Positions 44,971-53,666 of a DNA stretch of 64,000 nucleotides are shown one piece after another. Origin of the DNA: Parapedobacter tibetensis (GTDB lineage: Bacteria; Bacteroidota; Bacteroidia; Sphingobacteriales; Sphingobacteriaceae); NCBI RefSeq assembly GCF_024704835.1, contig NZ_JAMXBE010000003.1:390566-454565 (forward strand), in the 5' to 3' direction. The position numbers and the translations under genes are program-made. The notes under the pieces are model-generated. The model ran no database searches. It was not told the origin of the DNA and saw nothing but the letters and a program-made list of their open reading frames with translations. Positions within the stretch are counted from its first letter, which is position 1; the number at the start of each line of letters is the position of its first letter.

Positions 44971-45191
44971 ATAATTAGCTTTTAGCTTTTGGGTATCAGC
45001 GATCAGCTTTCGGCAATTGGCTTTCGGCTTTGGTCGCGGGCTACCCCACAATGCCATTACCCGCTAAGATTCGCGCTAGTTTTGGGGATGCGGCTGGTGA
45101 GCGTCATGTATGGGTCGCCTTTTCCATACCTTTAAAAAGGTGGACTATATGTGAATAATACGTGGGTAATAGGTGGATAATACGTGGCTAT

Positions 45192-45767
45192 TTACCAATC
45201 GTGCTTGGCGATAATGATGCAAAGGTACGATTGATACGTGCTGCCCGAAGGGACGCGGACATAGCCAATGCCGATATCCTGTAATGAGCCGTTCCATTCA
45301 TCCATACCCAACAGGTGCTTGCGATGACCCAAGCCGGGGGAGTTTTTGCCGATAATCATGGCCTTCATCCCATCGATGGCCGAGGGATGGTTGGCACCTA
45401 TGGATTCAAAATTGTTTGCATTTTTGCGCTTTAGCCAGCCGGGATTCAATGAATAACCTGCCCGAAGGATGTGGTAATTGGGGCCATAACCGTCGGGATC
45501 CGTATGGTCGAAATAATTGCGTTGGGCCATGTCCATTGCCCTCGCCTCGGCCGCTTTGGCAAGGTTAGCATTCCACCTTAAGGGCGTTTTGGTCATCGAT
45601 GCACGAAGATTTAGGCGAAGCTCCCGTTGATATGCCTTCGGATTTTGCCTGATTTTGTTGAGTAACACAAAGGCTGATTTTGCCTCCCTCCTATCTATAA
45701 TGGGGCGGGTGGGGGCCGAAAAAGAGGAAAATAATACAAAAAGGGCAAAGAAAACAATTATCCTCAT
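45192..45767 (-). CDS. CAP (SCP/PR1-like) domain secreted protein
   Basis: From the ATG at 45767 the protein has 191 residues: a signal peptide (RIIVFFALFVLFSSFSA) then a CAP domain with LNKIRQNPKAY, WNANLAKAAEARAMDMAQRN, FDHTDPDGYGPNY and GLGHRKHLLG, which hold the usual His and acidic positions. Its bacterial role is unsettled. The open frame reaches upstream to 45914, but the signal peptide fixes this start. It is downstream of dnaN-dedA on the same strand. Confidence 0.9.
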   Translation of the reverse strand: MRIIVFFALFVLFSSFSAPTRPIIDRREAKSAFVLLNKIRQNPKAYQRELRLNLRASMTKTPLRWNANLAKAAEARAMDMAQRNYFDHTDPDGYGPNYHILRAGYSLNPGWLKRKNANNFESIGANHPSAIDGMKAMIIGKNSPGLGHRKHLLGMDEWNGSLQDIGIGYVRVPSGSTYQSYLCIIIAKHDW

Positions 45768-45928
45768 GACAGGTGTTTGTTGAGCTGTGACAATGATTGT
45801 GCCGGAATCCCTTCCGATGGGTTCTTTGGTTTTCATGTTAAGCCCGCGAAGGTTGCTCGCCGGGCGCGCTGAAACTTGCTTTGCGCTGATTGGCTGTTTG
45901 TGAAGAAAACCCAAGCCGAATGGCCAAC

Positions 45929-46588
45929 CTAAGGTTCAGATGGTTTACGAACCTTCATTTTCCCACGGATGATCTCCACTAGCGGAGGCAATACGGAAAG
46001 CAGGATGATGGCGAAGATGACGTAGGTAAAATTATCTTTCACCACGGGCATGCCACCGAAGAAGTAACCCAAAAACAAAAAGGAGGATACCCAAAGGATA
46101 GCGCCAATCACGTTATATGATGCAAACCGGACATAGCTCATGGTGCCTACACCAGCGACAAATGGGGCAAACGTACGGATGATGGGAACGAAGCGGGCAT
46201 AGATGATAGTCTTGCCGCCATATTTATTATAGAATTGCTGCGTTTTCTCGAGGTATTCCTTTTTCAGCAATTTATACCGTCCGCTGAAAGCCTTTGGCCC
46301 GATGTATTTACCGATGTGGTAATTGGCCATGTCGCCCAGTATACCCGCGGCTATCAGCAGGAAGCACATTAGGAGGATATTAAGGTCGGTACCCGGCATG
46401 GCGATAATCGCGCCCGCGGCAAAAAGTAGGCTATCACCGGGTAAAAATGGGGTAATGACTAATCCGGTTTCAGCAAAGATGATCAGGAACAGGATAAGGT
46501 AGGTCCATGTCTTGTAGTCATTGACAATCTCCACCAAGTGTTTGTCGATGTGGAGGATAAAATCAATAAGTGAGGTGATGAGATCCAA
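45929..46588 (-). CDS. DedA family membrane protein
   Basis: This 219-residue protein has about five hydrophobic segments and the DedA/VTT pattern: [67 protein letters not shown] with the essential Arg residues, and [17 protein letters not shown]. Members act in lipid-carrier recycling and membrane homeostasis. It begins five bases after dnaN ends. Confidence 0.94.
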   Translation of the reverse strand: MDLITSLIDFILHIDKHLVEIVNDYKTWTYLILFLIIFAETGLVITPFLPGDSLLFAAGAIIAMPGTDLNILLMCFLLIAAGILGDMANYHIGKYIGPKAFSGRYKLLKKEYLEKTQQFYNKYGGKTIIYARFVPIIRTFAPFVAGVGTMSYVRFASYNVIGAILWVSSFLFLGYFFGGMPVVKDNFTYVIFAIILLSVLPPLVEIIRGKMKVRKPSEP

Positions 46589-46593
46589 TACGG

Positions 46594-47718
46594 TTAACCC
46601 AAATTATTCAACATTACAGGCATCACCAACATCAGGATGTCCTCGTTTTCATCCGCAATCGCGGGCAGTAGCAGCCCGGCACGGTTTGGCGTGCTCATTT
46701 CAATTACCACTTCCTCGCTATCCAGGTTGGTTAGCATCTCCACCAGGAATTTAGCGTTGAAGCCGATTTCCATGTCTTCACCCTCAAATTGGCAACTGAG
46801 GCGTTCATGGGCCTCATTCGAAAAATCAAGGTCTTCTGCGGAGATATTCAGTTCACTGCCGGAAATCTTGAGCCGCACCTGATGGGTGGTTTTGTTAGCA
46901 AAGATGACCACGCGGCGGAGTGAGTTGAGGAATATATGCCGGTCGAGTGTCAATTTGTTCGGATTCACCTGCGGGATGACGGCTTCGTAATCAGGGTATC
47001 GTTCGTCTATCAGGCGGCAGATGAGGTGGATATTACCGAACTTGAAAAAAGCATTGGTGTTGTTGTACTCCACGGAGACACTGATGTCTTCCGTAGGCAA
47101 TGACGATTTCAGCAAGGACAGCGCTTTTTTTGGTAAAATCAACGACGTAGGCTTTTGGGTGCTGATATCCGTACGGCGGTAGCGCACCAGTTTATGTGCA
47201 TCCGTAGCTACGAAGGTCGCGGATTGTTCGGCCAGCTGAACCAATACGCCCGACATCGCGGGTCGCAACTCATCATTGCTCACAGCGAAGATCGTTTTGT
47301 TGATGGCTTCGGCCAAAACCGAAGCGGGGATAGCTACCGAAGATGGATTATCCACGATGGGAATCTTCGGGAAGTCGTCTGCGTTTTCCCCACTGAGCTT
47401 GTATTTGCCATCTCCGGCACTGATTTCCACAGCCAACGTTTGGGTGTCTACGGAAAAAGCCACCGGTTGATCAGGAAGTGTCTTTAATGTCTCGATCAAT
47501 ATCTTGGAGGGCATGGCCACCCGACCCTCTTCCTTAGCTTCAATCGGAAGGGAGGTTACCATGCTGGTCTGCAGATCTGTAGCAGAAATGGTTAGGACGT
47601 TGTCCTTGATTTCAAACAAGAAATTTTCCAGTATTGGCAGCACGGTACTGCTGCTAGAAGCCCCACTGATGGCCTGCAGTTGTTTTAATAATATCGAGGT
47701 AGAAACAATAAATCGCAT
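46594..47718 (-). CDS. dnaN: DNA polymerase III beta sliding clamp
   Basis: From the ATG at 47718 the protein has 374 residues, the usual length. It starts [19 protein letters not shown], and shows [21 protein letters not shown] and a C-terminal [22 protein letters not shown], the clamp end. It tethers the replicative polymerase to DNA. Unlike in many bacteria it is not beside dnaA. The frame is open to 47796, but the family start is clear. Confidence 0.97.
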   Translation of the reverse strand: MRFIVSTSILLKQLQAISGASSSSTVLPILENFLFEIKDNVLTISATDLQTSMVTSLPIEAKEEGRVAMPSKILIETLKTLPDQPVAFSVDTQTLAVEISAGDGKYKLSGENADDFPKIPIVDNPSSVAIPASVLAEAINKTIFAVSNDELRPAMSGVLVQLAEQSATFVATDAHKLVRYRRTDISTQKPTSLILPKKALSLLKSSLPTEDISVSVEYNNTNAFFKFGNIHLICRLIDERYPDYEAVIPQVNPNKLTLDRHIFLNSLRRVVIFANKTTHQVRLKISGSELNISAEDLDFSNEAHERLSCQFEGEDMEIGFNAKFLVEMLTNLDSEEVVIEMSTPNRAGLLLPAIADENEDILMLVMPVMLNNLG

Positions 47719-47841
47719 ATCGAATAATATTACGTGCAATGATAAGGAAAAGATTTGGTATTTGGGAAATGAGATTACGATTTGGACCCTAAACAAAAGG
47801 CATAATTATTTGTTGTTTTAGTAGATTAATGTATTTACGTC

Positions 47842-48042
47842 ATGGGAAAGAGTCATCAAACGGATCATGAAGGAAATGTCAAAGCGGAGGAAAATTATGC
47901 GGCACACCAAGATGATCCCGCCCCATCGCGTGAGTCGATAAAAGAACCAAATGATCGGCCGGTGGGCAACATCATCACGTGGGCCGTGGTAATAGCGATT
48001 ATCCTGCTGGCGACCATATACCTTCTCTATTTCTTTAATTAG
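47842..48042 (+). CDS. Small single-pass membrane protein
   Basis: This 66-residue protein has a polar, acidic first 45 residues and one C-terminal membrane helix (NIITWAVVIAIILLATIYLL). No family is recognised. It is divergent from dnaN and 43 bases upstream of ruvX; a TACTTTTG box between them suggests separate promoters. Confidence 0.65.
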   Translation: MGKSHQTDHEGNVKAEENYAAHQDDPAPSRESIKEPNDRPVGNIITWAVVIAIILLATIYLLYFFN

Positions 48043-48069
48043 CTAGTATGAATTGCCAGCGCAAAAAAG

Positions 48070-48077
48070 TACTTTTG
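48070..48077 (+). promoter_or_regulatory. -7 promoter box just upstream of ruvX
   Basis: TACTTTTG fits TAnnTTTG and lies eight bases before the ruvX ATG at 48086, so the message would have almost no leader. Confidence 0.5.
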
Positions 48078-48085
48078 TTCGGATT

Positions 48086-48505
48086 ATGCGCATCATGGCT
48101 TTTGATTATGGAACTAAACGAGTCGGCATTGCTGTGACCGATCCATTGCAGATTATTGCTACAGCCTTGACTACGGTGCATGCACAGGATGTGGTCGCAT
48201 TCGTCAAGGAATATTTGACTAAAGAGGCTGTTTCTTCATTTGTGGTGGGCATGCCGCGGCAGATAGATGGCACGGATTCCCAGTCGGCCCAGCATGTAAA
48301 GGGTTTTGTGAGAACAATGCGTCGGACGTTTCCCACCATTCCCACGGTGACTATTGACGAACGGTTTACCTCCAAAATGGCCTCTGCAACGATAGCGCAA
48401 AGCGGCCTTAAAAAATCGAAAAGGCAAGATAAGGGGCTCGTCGATAGCGTATCAGCCGTCATTATCCTCCAGTCTTATCTGGAAGCGCGTGATTTACAAG
48501 GGTAG
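48086..48505 (+). CDS. ruvX: Holliday-junction resolvase-like protein YqgF/RuvX
   Basis: From the ATG at 48086 the protein has 139 residues. It shows the RNase-H-like start MAFDYGTKRVGIAVTDP with the first catalytic Asp, VVGMPRQIDGTD, VTIDERFTSKMA, and KGLVDSVSAVIILQSYLE with the last catalytic Asp. It takes part in pre-16S rRNA processing and has been proposed as a resolvase. The -7 box at 48070 rules out the longer start at 48053. ybeY follows after 24 bases. Confidence 0.94.
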   Translation: MRIMAFDYGTKRVGIAVTDPLQIIATALTTVHAQDVVAFVKEYLTKEAVSSFVVGMPRQIDGTDSQSAQHVKGFVRTMRRTFPTIPTVTIDERFTSKMASATIAQSGLKKSKRQDKGLVDSVSAVIILQSYLEARDLQG

Positions 48506-48529
48506 TTGCATACTTCACACCGCTGAACA

Positions 48530-48955
48530 ATGAGTAATATCTATTTTTTTTCCGAGGATACGGATTTCCAACCCAAGCAGAAAATCAATATCCGCCAATG
48601 GATCAAGGAAACTACACGGGCCGAAGGATTCAAAACTGGAGAGATCAGCATTATCCTATGCAGTGATCCCTATCTGCTTACCATCAATAAGCAATACCTC
48701 AATCATGATACGCTTACAGATATTGTCACCTTCGATCACCATGAAAAGCAGGGGACCATCGCGGGCGATATTTTTATCAGTGTAGACCGTGTCCGCGAAA
48801 ATGCGGAAAAATTCGGTGTGGCTGTGCGGGATGAATTGCACCGCGTAATCATCCATGGCATCTTGCATTTATGCGGCTATGGCGACAAGAGTAAAAAGGA
48901 AAAAGAAATCATGAGGGAAAAAGAAGATTTCTACCTCGCCAAAAGGATGTTTTAA
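48530..48955 (+). CDS. ybeY: rRNA maturation endoribonuclease YbeY
   Basis: This 141-residue protein shows TLTDIVTFDH, GDIFISVDRVRENA and the metal-binding HGILHLCGYGDK. The usual motif is HGxLHLxGYDH; here the third ligand position is Asp rather than His, which I believe is common in Bacteroidota. YbeY acts in 16S rRNA 3' maturation and ribosome quality control. It is co-directional with ruvX and ends at a strong hairpin shared with ndk. Confidence 0.95.
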   Translation: MSNIYFFSEDTDFQPKQKINIRQWIKETTRAEGFKTGEISIILCSDPYLLTINKQYLNHDTLTDIVTFDHHEKQGTIAGDIFISVDRVRENAEKFGVAVRDELHRVIIHGILHLCGYGDKSKKEKEIMREKEDFYLAKRMF

Positions 48956-48963
48956 GGCTAAAA

Positions 48964-48994
48964 AACCTAGCAGGTTTTGAGAGCCTGCTAGGTT
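48964..48994. terminator. Bidirectional terminator between ybeY and ndk
   Basis: AACCTAGCAGG pairs perfectly with CCTGCTAGGTT over a nine-base loop, flanked by A-runs on the left and T-rich sequence on the right. It lies between converging genes and can serve both. Confidence 0.8.
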
Positions 48995-49002
48995 TCGAAA
49001 TT

Positions 49003-49428
49003 TTAAAACCGCTCGACCTGCGAGAAAAAGAAATTACCTTCAATTTCGGCATTGTCATCCGAATCCGAGCCATGGACGGCATTGGCTTCGATGGATTTTG
49101 CATATTTATTACGGATAGTGCCGGCTTCAGCTTTTGCCGGATCTGTCGCGCCAATCAGTTTACGGAACGCTTCTACCGCACTATCCTTTTCAAGGATGGC
49201 TGCCACGATAGGCCCGGAGGTCATGAAATCCACTAATTCGCCATAAAAAGGGCGTGCTGCATGCACGGCGTAGAATGCCCCAGCCGTTTCTTTGGATAAG
49301 CGAATGTATTTCATCGCTATAATCTTAAATCCCCCAGCAATGATGTCGTTCAAAATAGCTCCGATGTGGCCGTTGCTTACTGCATCCGGCTTGATCATGG
49401 TGAATGTTTTATTCGTTGTAGTTGCCAT
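49003..49428 (-). CDS. ndk: Nucleoside diphosphate kinase
   Basis: This 141-residue protein has the NDPK pattern: [51 protein letters not shown] and the active-site [15 protein letters not shown] with the phosphorylated His. It balances nucleoside triphosphate pools. A TACCTTTG -7 box on the minus strand (49445-49452) lies 16 bases before the ATG, leaving a very short leader. Confidence 0.97.
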   Translation of the reverse strand: MATTTNKTFTMIKPDAVSNGHIGAILNDIIAGGFKIIAMKYIRLSKETAGAFYAVHAARPFYGELVDFMTSGPIVAAILEKDSAVEAFRKLIGATDPAKAEAGTIRNKYAKSIEANAVHGSDSDDNAEIEGNFFFSQVERF

Positions 49429-49602
49429 TAAAAGAAAATTTTTGCAAAGGTAGAAAATTGTAACGCATTCGCGAACACTTCTTTAATAAAGGGGTGTATG
49501 ATAGATTGCTGGTTTCATGCAGCGTGCGTCAAGCCCCTTCCTTAGGGTTCTTAGTGAGAAGGCGGAGCGCTTATGGAACGAACCGGTAGCTGGTCGTGCG
49601 GC

Positions 49603-50328
49603 TCAAGGAAATTTTCGCCATTGTCCATCACCCCCGTTTTTATTCTTCTTGATAAAATCATCCAAGGAATCGTCCACTTTTTCTGCCCTGCGGTATAATT
49701 TTTCGGAGGCTTCAGCCAGTTCGGTATAGGCTTCAAAGGCATCGGTGGCCCGTTCGAAATAATCGCGTTCCGCCTGGATTACGGGGCTCCAGGTTTCGAG
49801 GAACGATTGGTGGTCCCGGTCCAGTGACACGGTATGCACACTGATGTCCTCATAGCGCATATACAGTTGATGCAATGGCCCGCTGGCAAATGATTCAAAC
49901 CATTCGTCAAATGTTTCATAGTCTTTCAGGAAGACATTGTGTTCTCCGATGCATTGGGTAATGAGCGTATGGAGGGCTATCAGATCCTCATTATGTTTTT
50001 TTGTTGCCTTGCGGAAATTGTCAAGCTGCAGTGATATGGACCCCTCGAAGCCCGGCATCGGGTTGTCATCGCGGAGGCCGGTGGCCAGTTCCAGCAGGTC
50101 GATTTCCTGCTCGATGGGATATAGTTCGGTCCGTAATTCATTAATCCATGCGATTGCCCTATCCAGCTGGGGTTCATATTCTTCCCGTATTGTTTTGAGA
50201 CGCCACACCTCATCGTGCATGTGGAAATAATTATCCAGTGTCTCCTTTTCCCAGTCGGGTTGGGGCTTCTCCCGGTCGTATTCCAGCTCAATGGTGCGGA
50301 AGGGGTGGTGGGTGACGACTTTTTCCAT
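49603..50328 (-). CDS. Uncharacterised helical protein
   Basis: This 241-residue protein has no signal peptide or membrane segment. It is acidic, rich in Trp, Tyr and Glu, and appears mostly helical with coiled-coil stretches (LDRAIAWINELRTELYPIEQ; AYTELAEASEKLYRRAEKVD). I do not recognise a family. It stands alone between ndk and the araC-type gene, at the edge of the accessory region. Confidence 0.65.
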   Translation of the reverse strand: MEKVVTHHPFRTIELEYDREKPQPDWEKETLDNYFHMHDEVWRLKTIREEYEPQLDRAIAWINELRTELYPIEQEIDLLELATGLRDDNPMPGFEGSISLQLDNFRKATKKHNEDLIALHTLITQCIGEHNVFLKDYETFDEWFESFASGPLHQLYMRYEDISVHTVSLDRDHQSFLETWSPVIQAERDYFERATDAFEAYTELAEASEKLYRRAEKVDDSLDDFIKKNKNGGDGQWRKFP

Positions 50329-50456
50329 GAATATCGCAAATTGCTAAGGAAGCAAATTTACATATTCTCTTTTGCTTTCTCGAACCTCCGTTGTTTTTCT
50401 GCCCCAAGATTGTTAGTTTTACCTCATGAACACTACCTTTTTACCTTCCAAAGCCT

Positions 50457-51425
50457 ATGGAACGCCATATCCAGCTGGACGTATCGTTTGATGGCGAGCA
50501 TGGTATACCAACCTCCAGGAAGGCTGCTTCGCTGGGCAATCACCTGGCAACCTCCACGTGGCAAAACCCCTCGGGCGAGCTGGTGGCTCGTAGCTTAGCG
50601 GGGGCGACTTTCTTCTACGCCACAGCCAAGGGGTCGTGCAAGACCGATGCCTCTGTAACCATCCACACGACAAACCCCTACCTGTTGATCATCCTGAACG
50701 GGCAGCAGGAAAGCCAGTGGACGTTCGTGCCCGGGCAAGCACCCATCCATGTTCCCCCATTCGCGTGTTTCGCTGCCATGCTGATGCCCGGAACCACCGA
50801 AGTACAGCTGCCATCGGGATCATCCGGATTCCATTGTTTCGGTTTCTCGCAGTACGCGGCGCAGCTGCTGACGGAAGAGTTCAGGCTATTGACCAATCTG
50901 ACGCACGTGGTTGAAGATGCACCCCCGACCAAGGTGCCCCACCTACAGTTCCGCTTTCTGCCGTCCACGGTACACAAATGCATCGATAAGCTCCACAAGA
51001 CCGATAAACGGGGGTTTGCCCTGAATGTCCATTGCAAGGAGGCGCTATACCAGATCGTTAAACTGTACCATGCCAGTTTAATGGCCGCGGCCCCCAGGCC
51101 GAATGCGACCCAAGATGAAAGCCTCATGCTCCGGGCGAAGCACCTGATCCAGGTGCATTTTGCCGACCCTTCGTTCACCGTGGACAGCCTTGCACAGCAA
51201 GTAGGCCTATCGCGCCGCAACCTATACCGGCTGTTCGAAAACCAAGGACAGCCGACACCCCAGCGGCTCATCCTCACCACCCGACTTGAAAAGGCTCGGG
51301 AACTGCTGAACAGTAACCAACACCTCGTCGGAGAAGTCACAGCGATGGTGGGGTTCAATGTCCGTACCCACTTCTCAAAACAGTACAAACAGGAGTTCGG
51401 CGTCTCTCCCAAAGAAGATCGTTAA
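50457..51425 (+). CDS. AraC-family transcriptional regulator
   Basis: This 322-residue protein has a cupin-like N-terminal sensing domain and a C-terminal AraC double helix-turn-helix (about 225-320) with SFTVDSLAQQVGLSRRNLYRLF and ARELLNSNQHLVGEVTAMVGFNVRTHFSKQYKQEFGVSP. The coding text is GC-rich compared with the housekeeping part. No enzyme genes lie beside it, so its targets are not evident; a long inverted repeat follows at 51457. Confidence 0.9.
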   Translation: MERHIQLDVSFDGEHGIPTSRKAASLGNHLATSTWQNPSGELVARSLAGATFFYATAKGSCKTDASVTIHTTNPYLLIILNGQQESQWTFVPGQAPIHVPPFACFAAMLMPGTTEVQLPSGSSGFHCFGFSQYAAQLLTEEFRLLTNLTHVVEDAPPTKVPHLQFRFLPSTVHKCIDKLHKTDKRGFALNVHCKEALYQIVKLYHASLMAAAPRPNATQDESLMLRAKHLIQVHFADPSFTVDSLAQQVGLSRRNLYRLFENQGQPTPQRLILTTRLEKARELLNSNQHLVGEVTAMVGFNVRTHFSKQYKQEFGVSPKEDR

Positions 51426-51456
51426 TAATCTGTTATACAGGATATTAAGCCGGAAT

Positions 51457-51514
51457 GTTCGTTATCGTGCCAAAAAAAGCTCCGTTCTGCGGGAAAAATG
51501 GCACGATAACGAAC
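51457..51514. repeat. 16-bp inverted repeat downstream of the AraC gene
   Basis: GTTCGTTATCGTGCCA (51457-51472) and its exact complement (51499-51514) enclose 26 bases. No T-run follows, so it is not a standard terminator. The ATCGTGCCAAAA text resembles the ATCACGCCAAAA of the hairpin at 52966. Confidence 0.6.
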
Positions 51515-51645
51515 GCCCTTCTCGCGCATTGTACCGAATTTTATAATATACCCCGTTCCTGAATGCGGTTTATCGTAGCAGTTCTTTGACATCCAGGTAT
51601 TGTTTGGCAATCCCCGTAGAAAGGGTTGCCGCAAGTGAGGAGCAC

Positions 51646-51960
51646 GGCTCCCTTTTAAGGAAGAAACATTTTCCTTATAAGGTATTGCGTTCCTCTTTAA
51701 AGGTAAAAGGCTCCGCTTTAAGGGGGAAATATTTTCCCTATAAGGTATGGCGCCCTCCTTTAAAGGGAAAGGGCTTCGCTTTAAGGGGAAAACATGTTCC
51801 CTACAAGGTACGGCGTTTCCCTTTAAAGGGAAGAGGCTCTGCTTTGAGGGGGAAACATTTTCCCTACAAGGTACGGTGCTCCCGTTTAAAGGTGAGGGGT
51901 TCCGCTTTAAAGGGGAAACATTTTCCCTACAAGGTACGGTGCTCCCCTTTAAAGGGAAGA
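51646..51960. repeat. Five tandem 63-bp repeats
   Basis: Five units of exactly 63 bases start at 51646, 51709, 51772, 51835 and 51898, with a short partial sixth at 51961. Each has the theme GGCTCCGCTTTAAGGGGAAA, CATTTTCCCTACAAGGTACG, then CTCCCCTTTAAAGGGAAGA. Each unit contains small palindromes such as TTCCCTTTAAAGGGAA (51818-51833). Units differ at several positions but never in length. The plus strand is open in two frames across the block, but there is no ribosome binding site or family match and the differences change amino acids, so I treat it as non-coding. Confidence 0.85.
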
Positions 51961-52174
51961 AGCCCCGCTTGCAAGCAAAACCGAAAATCCTTCCGTAACC
52001 ACGTGTTACAATGACAAAAAATCAACCCCAAACCCCGGATTCCCGGAAAACCGAACCGATCAGCCTACATCGAGGATTAGTTCATTTATTTTTTCATCGA
52101 CATCATTATTTTTCAATGGCGATGGAGCTTGCCTGCATATCGCAGTCAGGTTTTAACTTTTAAATTTTTTAACA

Positions 52175-52792
52175 ATGTATTTTAAACCAAAAACAAATTT
52201 CGGAAAAATGAGCACCAAGGCGCTAGACCATATCGCTGAGACCGTGTTTACCAAAATGACAGGGAACGAACTGTTCCCAAACCCTATACCAGCCCTTACG
52301 GAGCTGGAAACCAATCTGGCCGACTACCGTTCGGCATTGCCGGATGCCGCTTTGGGCGGCAAACATGCCACCGAGGTGCGCAACCAGCGGCATGAGATGC
52401 TAGCCCGTACGCTGCGGTCACTGGCTTTGCATGTACAACAAGTGGCTGATGGCGATGCCGCCGTTATTCTTTCGGCCGGTTTCGACCACAATAAGACGAG
52501 GCAGCCGAACGGCCCTTGCCCCAAACCGATGGACGTACAAGTAATCAACGGGCCGGTGGGCTCGCGGCGTGTGACGGTGAAGGTTAAGCCCAACGCTGCT
52601 GCACGGGGTTACCGGTTTGCCTACCGTGTTGTTGGCAGCGGCAATCCATGGGTTGAAGTGTTCTCCTATGGATCCTCCCGCCAATTGCAAGGCCTGGAAC
52701 GCTTCACTGAGTACGAGTTCCGGGCAGTGTACGTGGGTACGGATACCGACCGGCTGGACTACAGCGATCCGGTGACGGCCGCCGTGGTGTAG
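52175..52792 (+). CDS. Fibronectin-type-III-like protein
   Basis: This 205-residue protein has a helical N-terminal half (ETVFTKMTGNELFPNPIPALTELE; RNQRHEMLARTLRSLALHVQQVADGD) and a C-terminal beta domain (AARGYRFAYRVVGSGNPWVEVFSYGSSRQLQGLERFTEYEFRA) that reads like an FnIII fold. Such proteins occur in Bacteroidota as free-standing genes, often next to repeats; the function is unknown. It has no signal peptide. A strong terminator follows. Confidence 0.78.
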   Translation: MYFKPKTNFGKMSTKALDHIAETVFTKMTGNELFPNPIPALTELETNLADYRSALPDAALGGKHATEVRNQRHEMLARTLRSLALHVQQVADGDAAVILSAGFDHNKTRQPNGPCPKPMDVQVINGPVGSRRVTVKVKPNAAARGYRFAYRVVGSGNPWVEVFSYGSSRQLQGLERFTEYEFRAVYVGTDTDRLDYSDPVTAAVV

Positions 52793-52832
52793 GAGCAGTT
52801 CTTATCGCCATTCGCCGGTCTTTCCGGCAGTC

Positions 52833-52866
52833 AGCGGCATCTCCGAAAGGGGGTGCCGCTTTTTTT
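52833..52866 (+). terminator. Rho-independent terminator after the FnIII-like gene
   Basis: AGCGGCA pairs with TGCCGCT over a 14-base loop and is followed by six T residues. Confidence 0.85.
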
Positions 52867-52906
52867 GATGCTGGAAACCAATTGAAATCCAAAATAGCCT
52901 CATGAT

Positions 52907-52928
52907 GATGACCTGTTCGGTTGACCGT
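52907..52928. repeat. 22-bp direct repeat, left copy
   Basis: GATGACCTGTTCGGTTGACC and two further bases match 53127-53148 with one difference. GAAATCCA also precedes both copies, so the ancestral repeat was longer. Confidence 0.6.
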
Positions 52929-52965
52929 TATTATTGCCATCTCCGTCCTGAAGGCATTTTGTGAC

Positions 52966-53039
52966 TTTTATATCACGCCAAAACCCTGTTTTTTTCGTGC
53001 TTTTGGCGCGATATAAAACATTATATTACGCCAAAACCC
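52966..53039. repeat. Long hairpin plus third repeat arm
   Basis: TTTTATATCACGCCAAAA (52966-52983) pairs with TTTTGGCGCGATATAAAA (53001-53018) with one mismatch over a 17-base loop. A third copy of the arm, TATATTACGCCAAAACCC, follows at 53022-53039 as a direct repeat. No gene covers the 52793-53192 gap. Confidence 0.6.
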
Positions 53040-53126
53040 GCAAAACACTATTTCACGTTGATCACTTCTTTTGGCGTTAGCAACGCCGAACAATACCCCG
53101 GGTTGATCCAGAAATCCATCACGATG

Positions 53127-53148
53127 GATGACCTGTTCGGCTGACCGT
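53127..53148. repeat. 22-bp direct repeat, right copy
   Basis: Second copy of the repeat at 52907-52928, 220 bases away. The two copies bracket the hairpin cluster at 52966-53039. Confidence 0.6.
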
Positions 53149-53192
53149 AGACGGCAACGGGCAAATGCATGTACCTTTGTCTCCTGTTTGCA

Positions 53193-53666
53193 TCAAAATA
53201 ACCCCCAATCATCTTCCACTTCATCTTTTTCAAAAGCATCTACCCAATTAACAAATAGGTGCCTGAATTTTTCCAGCTCTATTTTGAGCAGTTTTGTGTA
53301 TTCGGTCTTTCCCATTCCTCTGGCCTCAGCGAAATCAACTTGCTCCCGCAATTGCCGACCATGTAGGCGGATGATGGCCGCATTTTCCATACGTAAGATG
53401 TATAGATCTCCCCCTTCAGCACCGATAATTTTTGGTGGTATCATGAGTGCATTTTCCATGATCAGCTCGGTGGTCAGATCAGCCTGGTCTCCTACCAACG
53501 TTTCGCAAAACAATTTTGCGATATGATAAACTTTTCTCGATTGCTCATATAGCGCTTCGGCCCGGAGCAAGCTCGGCTCTCTTTTCCAACCCTTGCCATC
53601 ATGATCGACATTGAATCGTTTGCGGAAATCCCATTTAGGAATTTCATTCTTGAATAATTCGTCCAT
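53193..53666 (-). CDS. Uncharacterised small protein
   Basis: This 157-residue soluble protein has no signal peptide or membrane segment. Visible stretches include WDFRKRFNVDHDGKGWKREP near the start, a helical region with LIMENALMIPPKIIGAEGGD, and HGRQLREQVDFAEARGMGKTEY. I recognise no family, though the length and coherent composition argue for a real gene. It lies upstream of the RHS operon on the opposite strand. Confidence 0.65.
   Translation of the reverse strand: MDELFKNEIPKWDFRKRFNVDHDGKGWKREPSLLRAEALYEQSRKVYHIAKLFCETLVGDQADLTTELIMENALMIPPKIIGAEGGDLYILRMENAAIIRLHGRQLREQVDFAEARGMGKTEYTKLLKIELEKFRHLFVNWVDAFEKDEVEDDWGLF

Noticed and set aside
44976..45040. Possible small RNA in the AGCTTT/CGGCTTT-rich gap after yicC
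   Set aside because: The text is simple-sequence drift with no stable hairpin plus T-run and no clear promoter.
50678..51412. Long open frame antisense to the AraC gene (about 244 codons)
   Set aside because: It arises from the GC-rich codon usage of the AraC gene, has no family features and has no promoter.
51646..51960. CRISPR-like array
   Set aside because: The 63-bp units abut each other with no unique spacers, and no cas gene is in the window.
51586..52014. Open frame across the 63-bp repeats encoding repeated LRGKHFPYKV peptides
   Set aside because: It needs a TTG start without a ribosome binding site, a second frame is also open, and differences between units are not biased to silent positions. 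The open frame follows from a repeat length divisible by three.
53048..53239. Minus-strand open frame of 63 codons after the hairpin cluster
   Set aside because: It overlaps the start of repeat DNA and the next gene's end, has no start signal and no similarity that I recognise.
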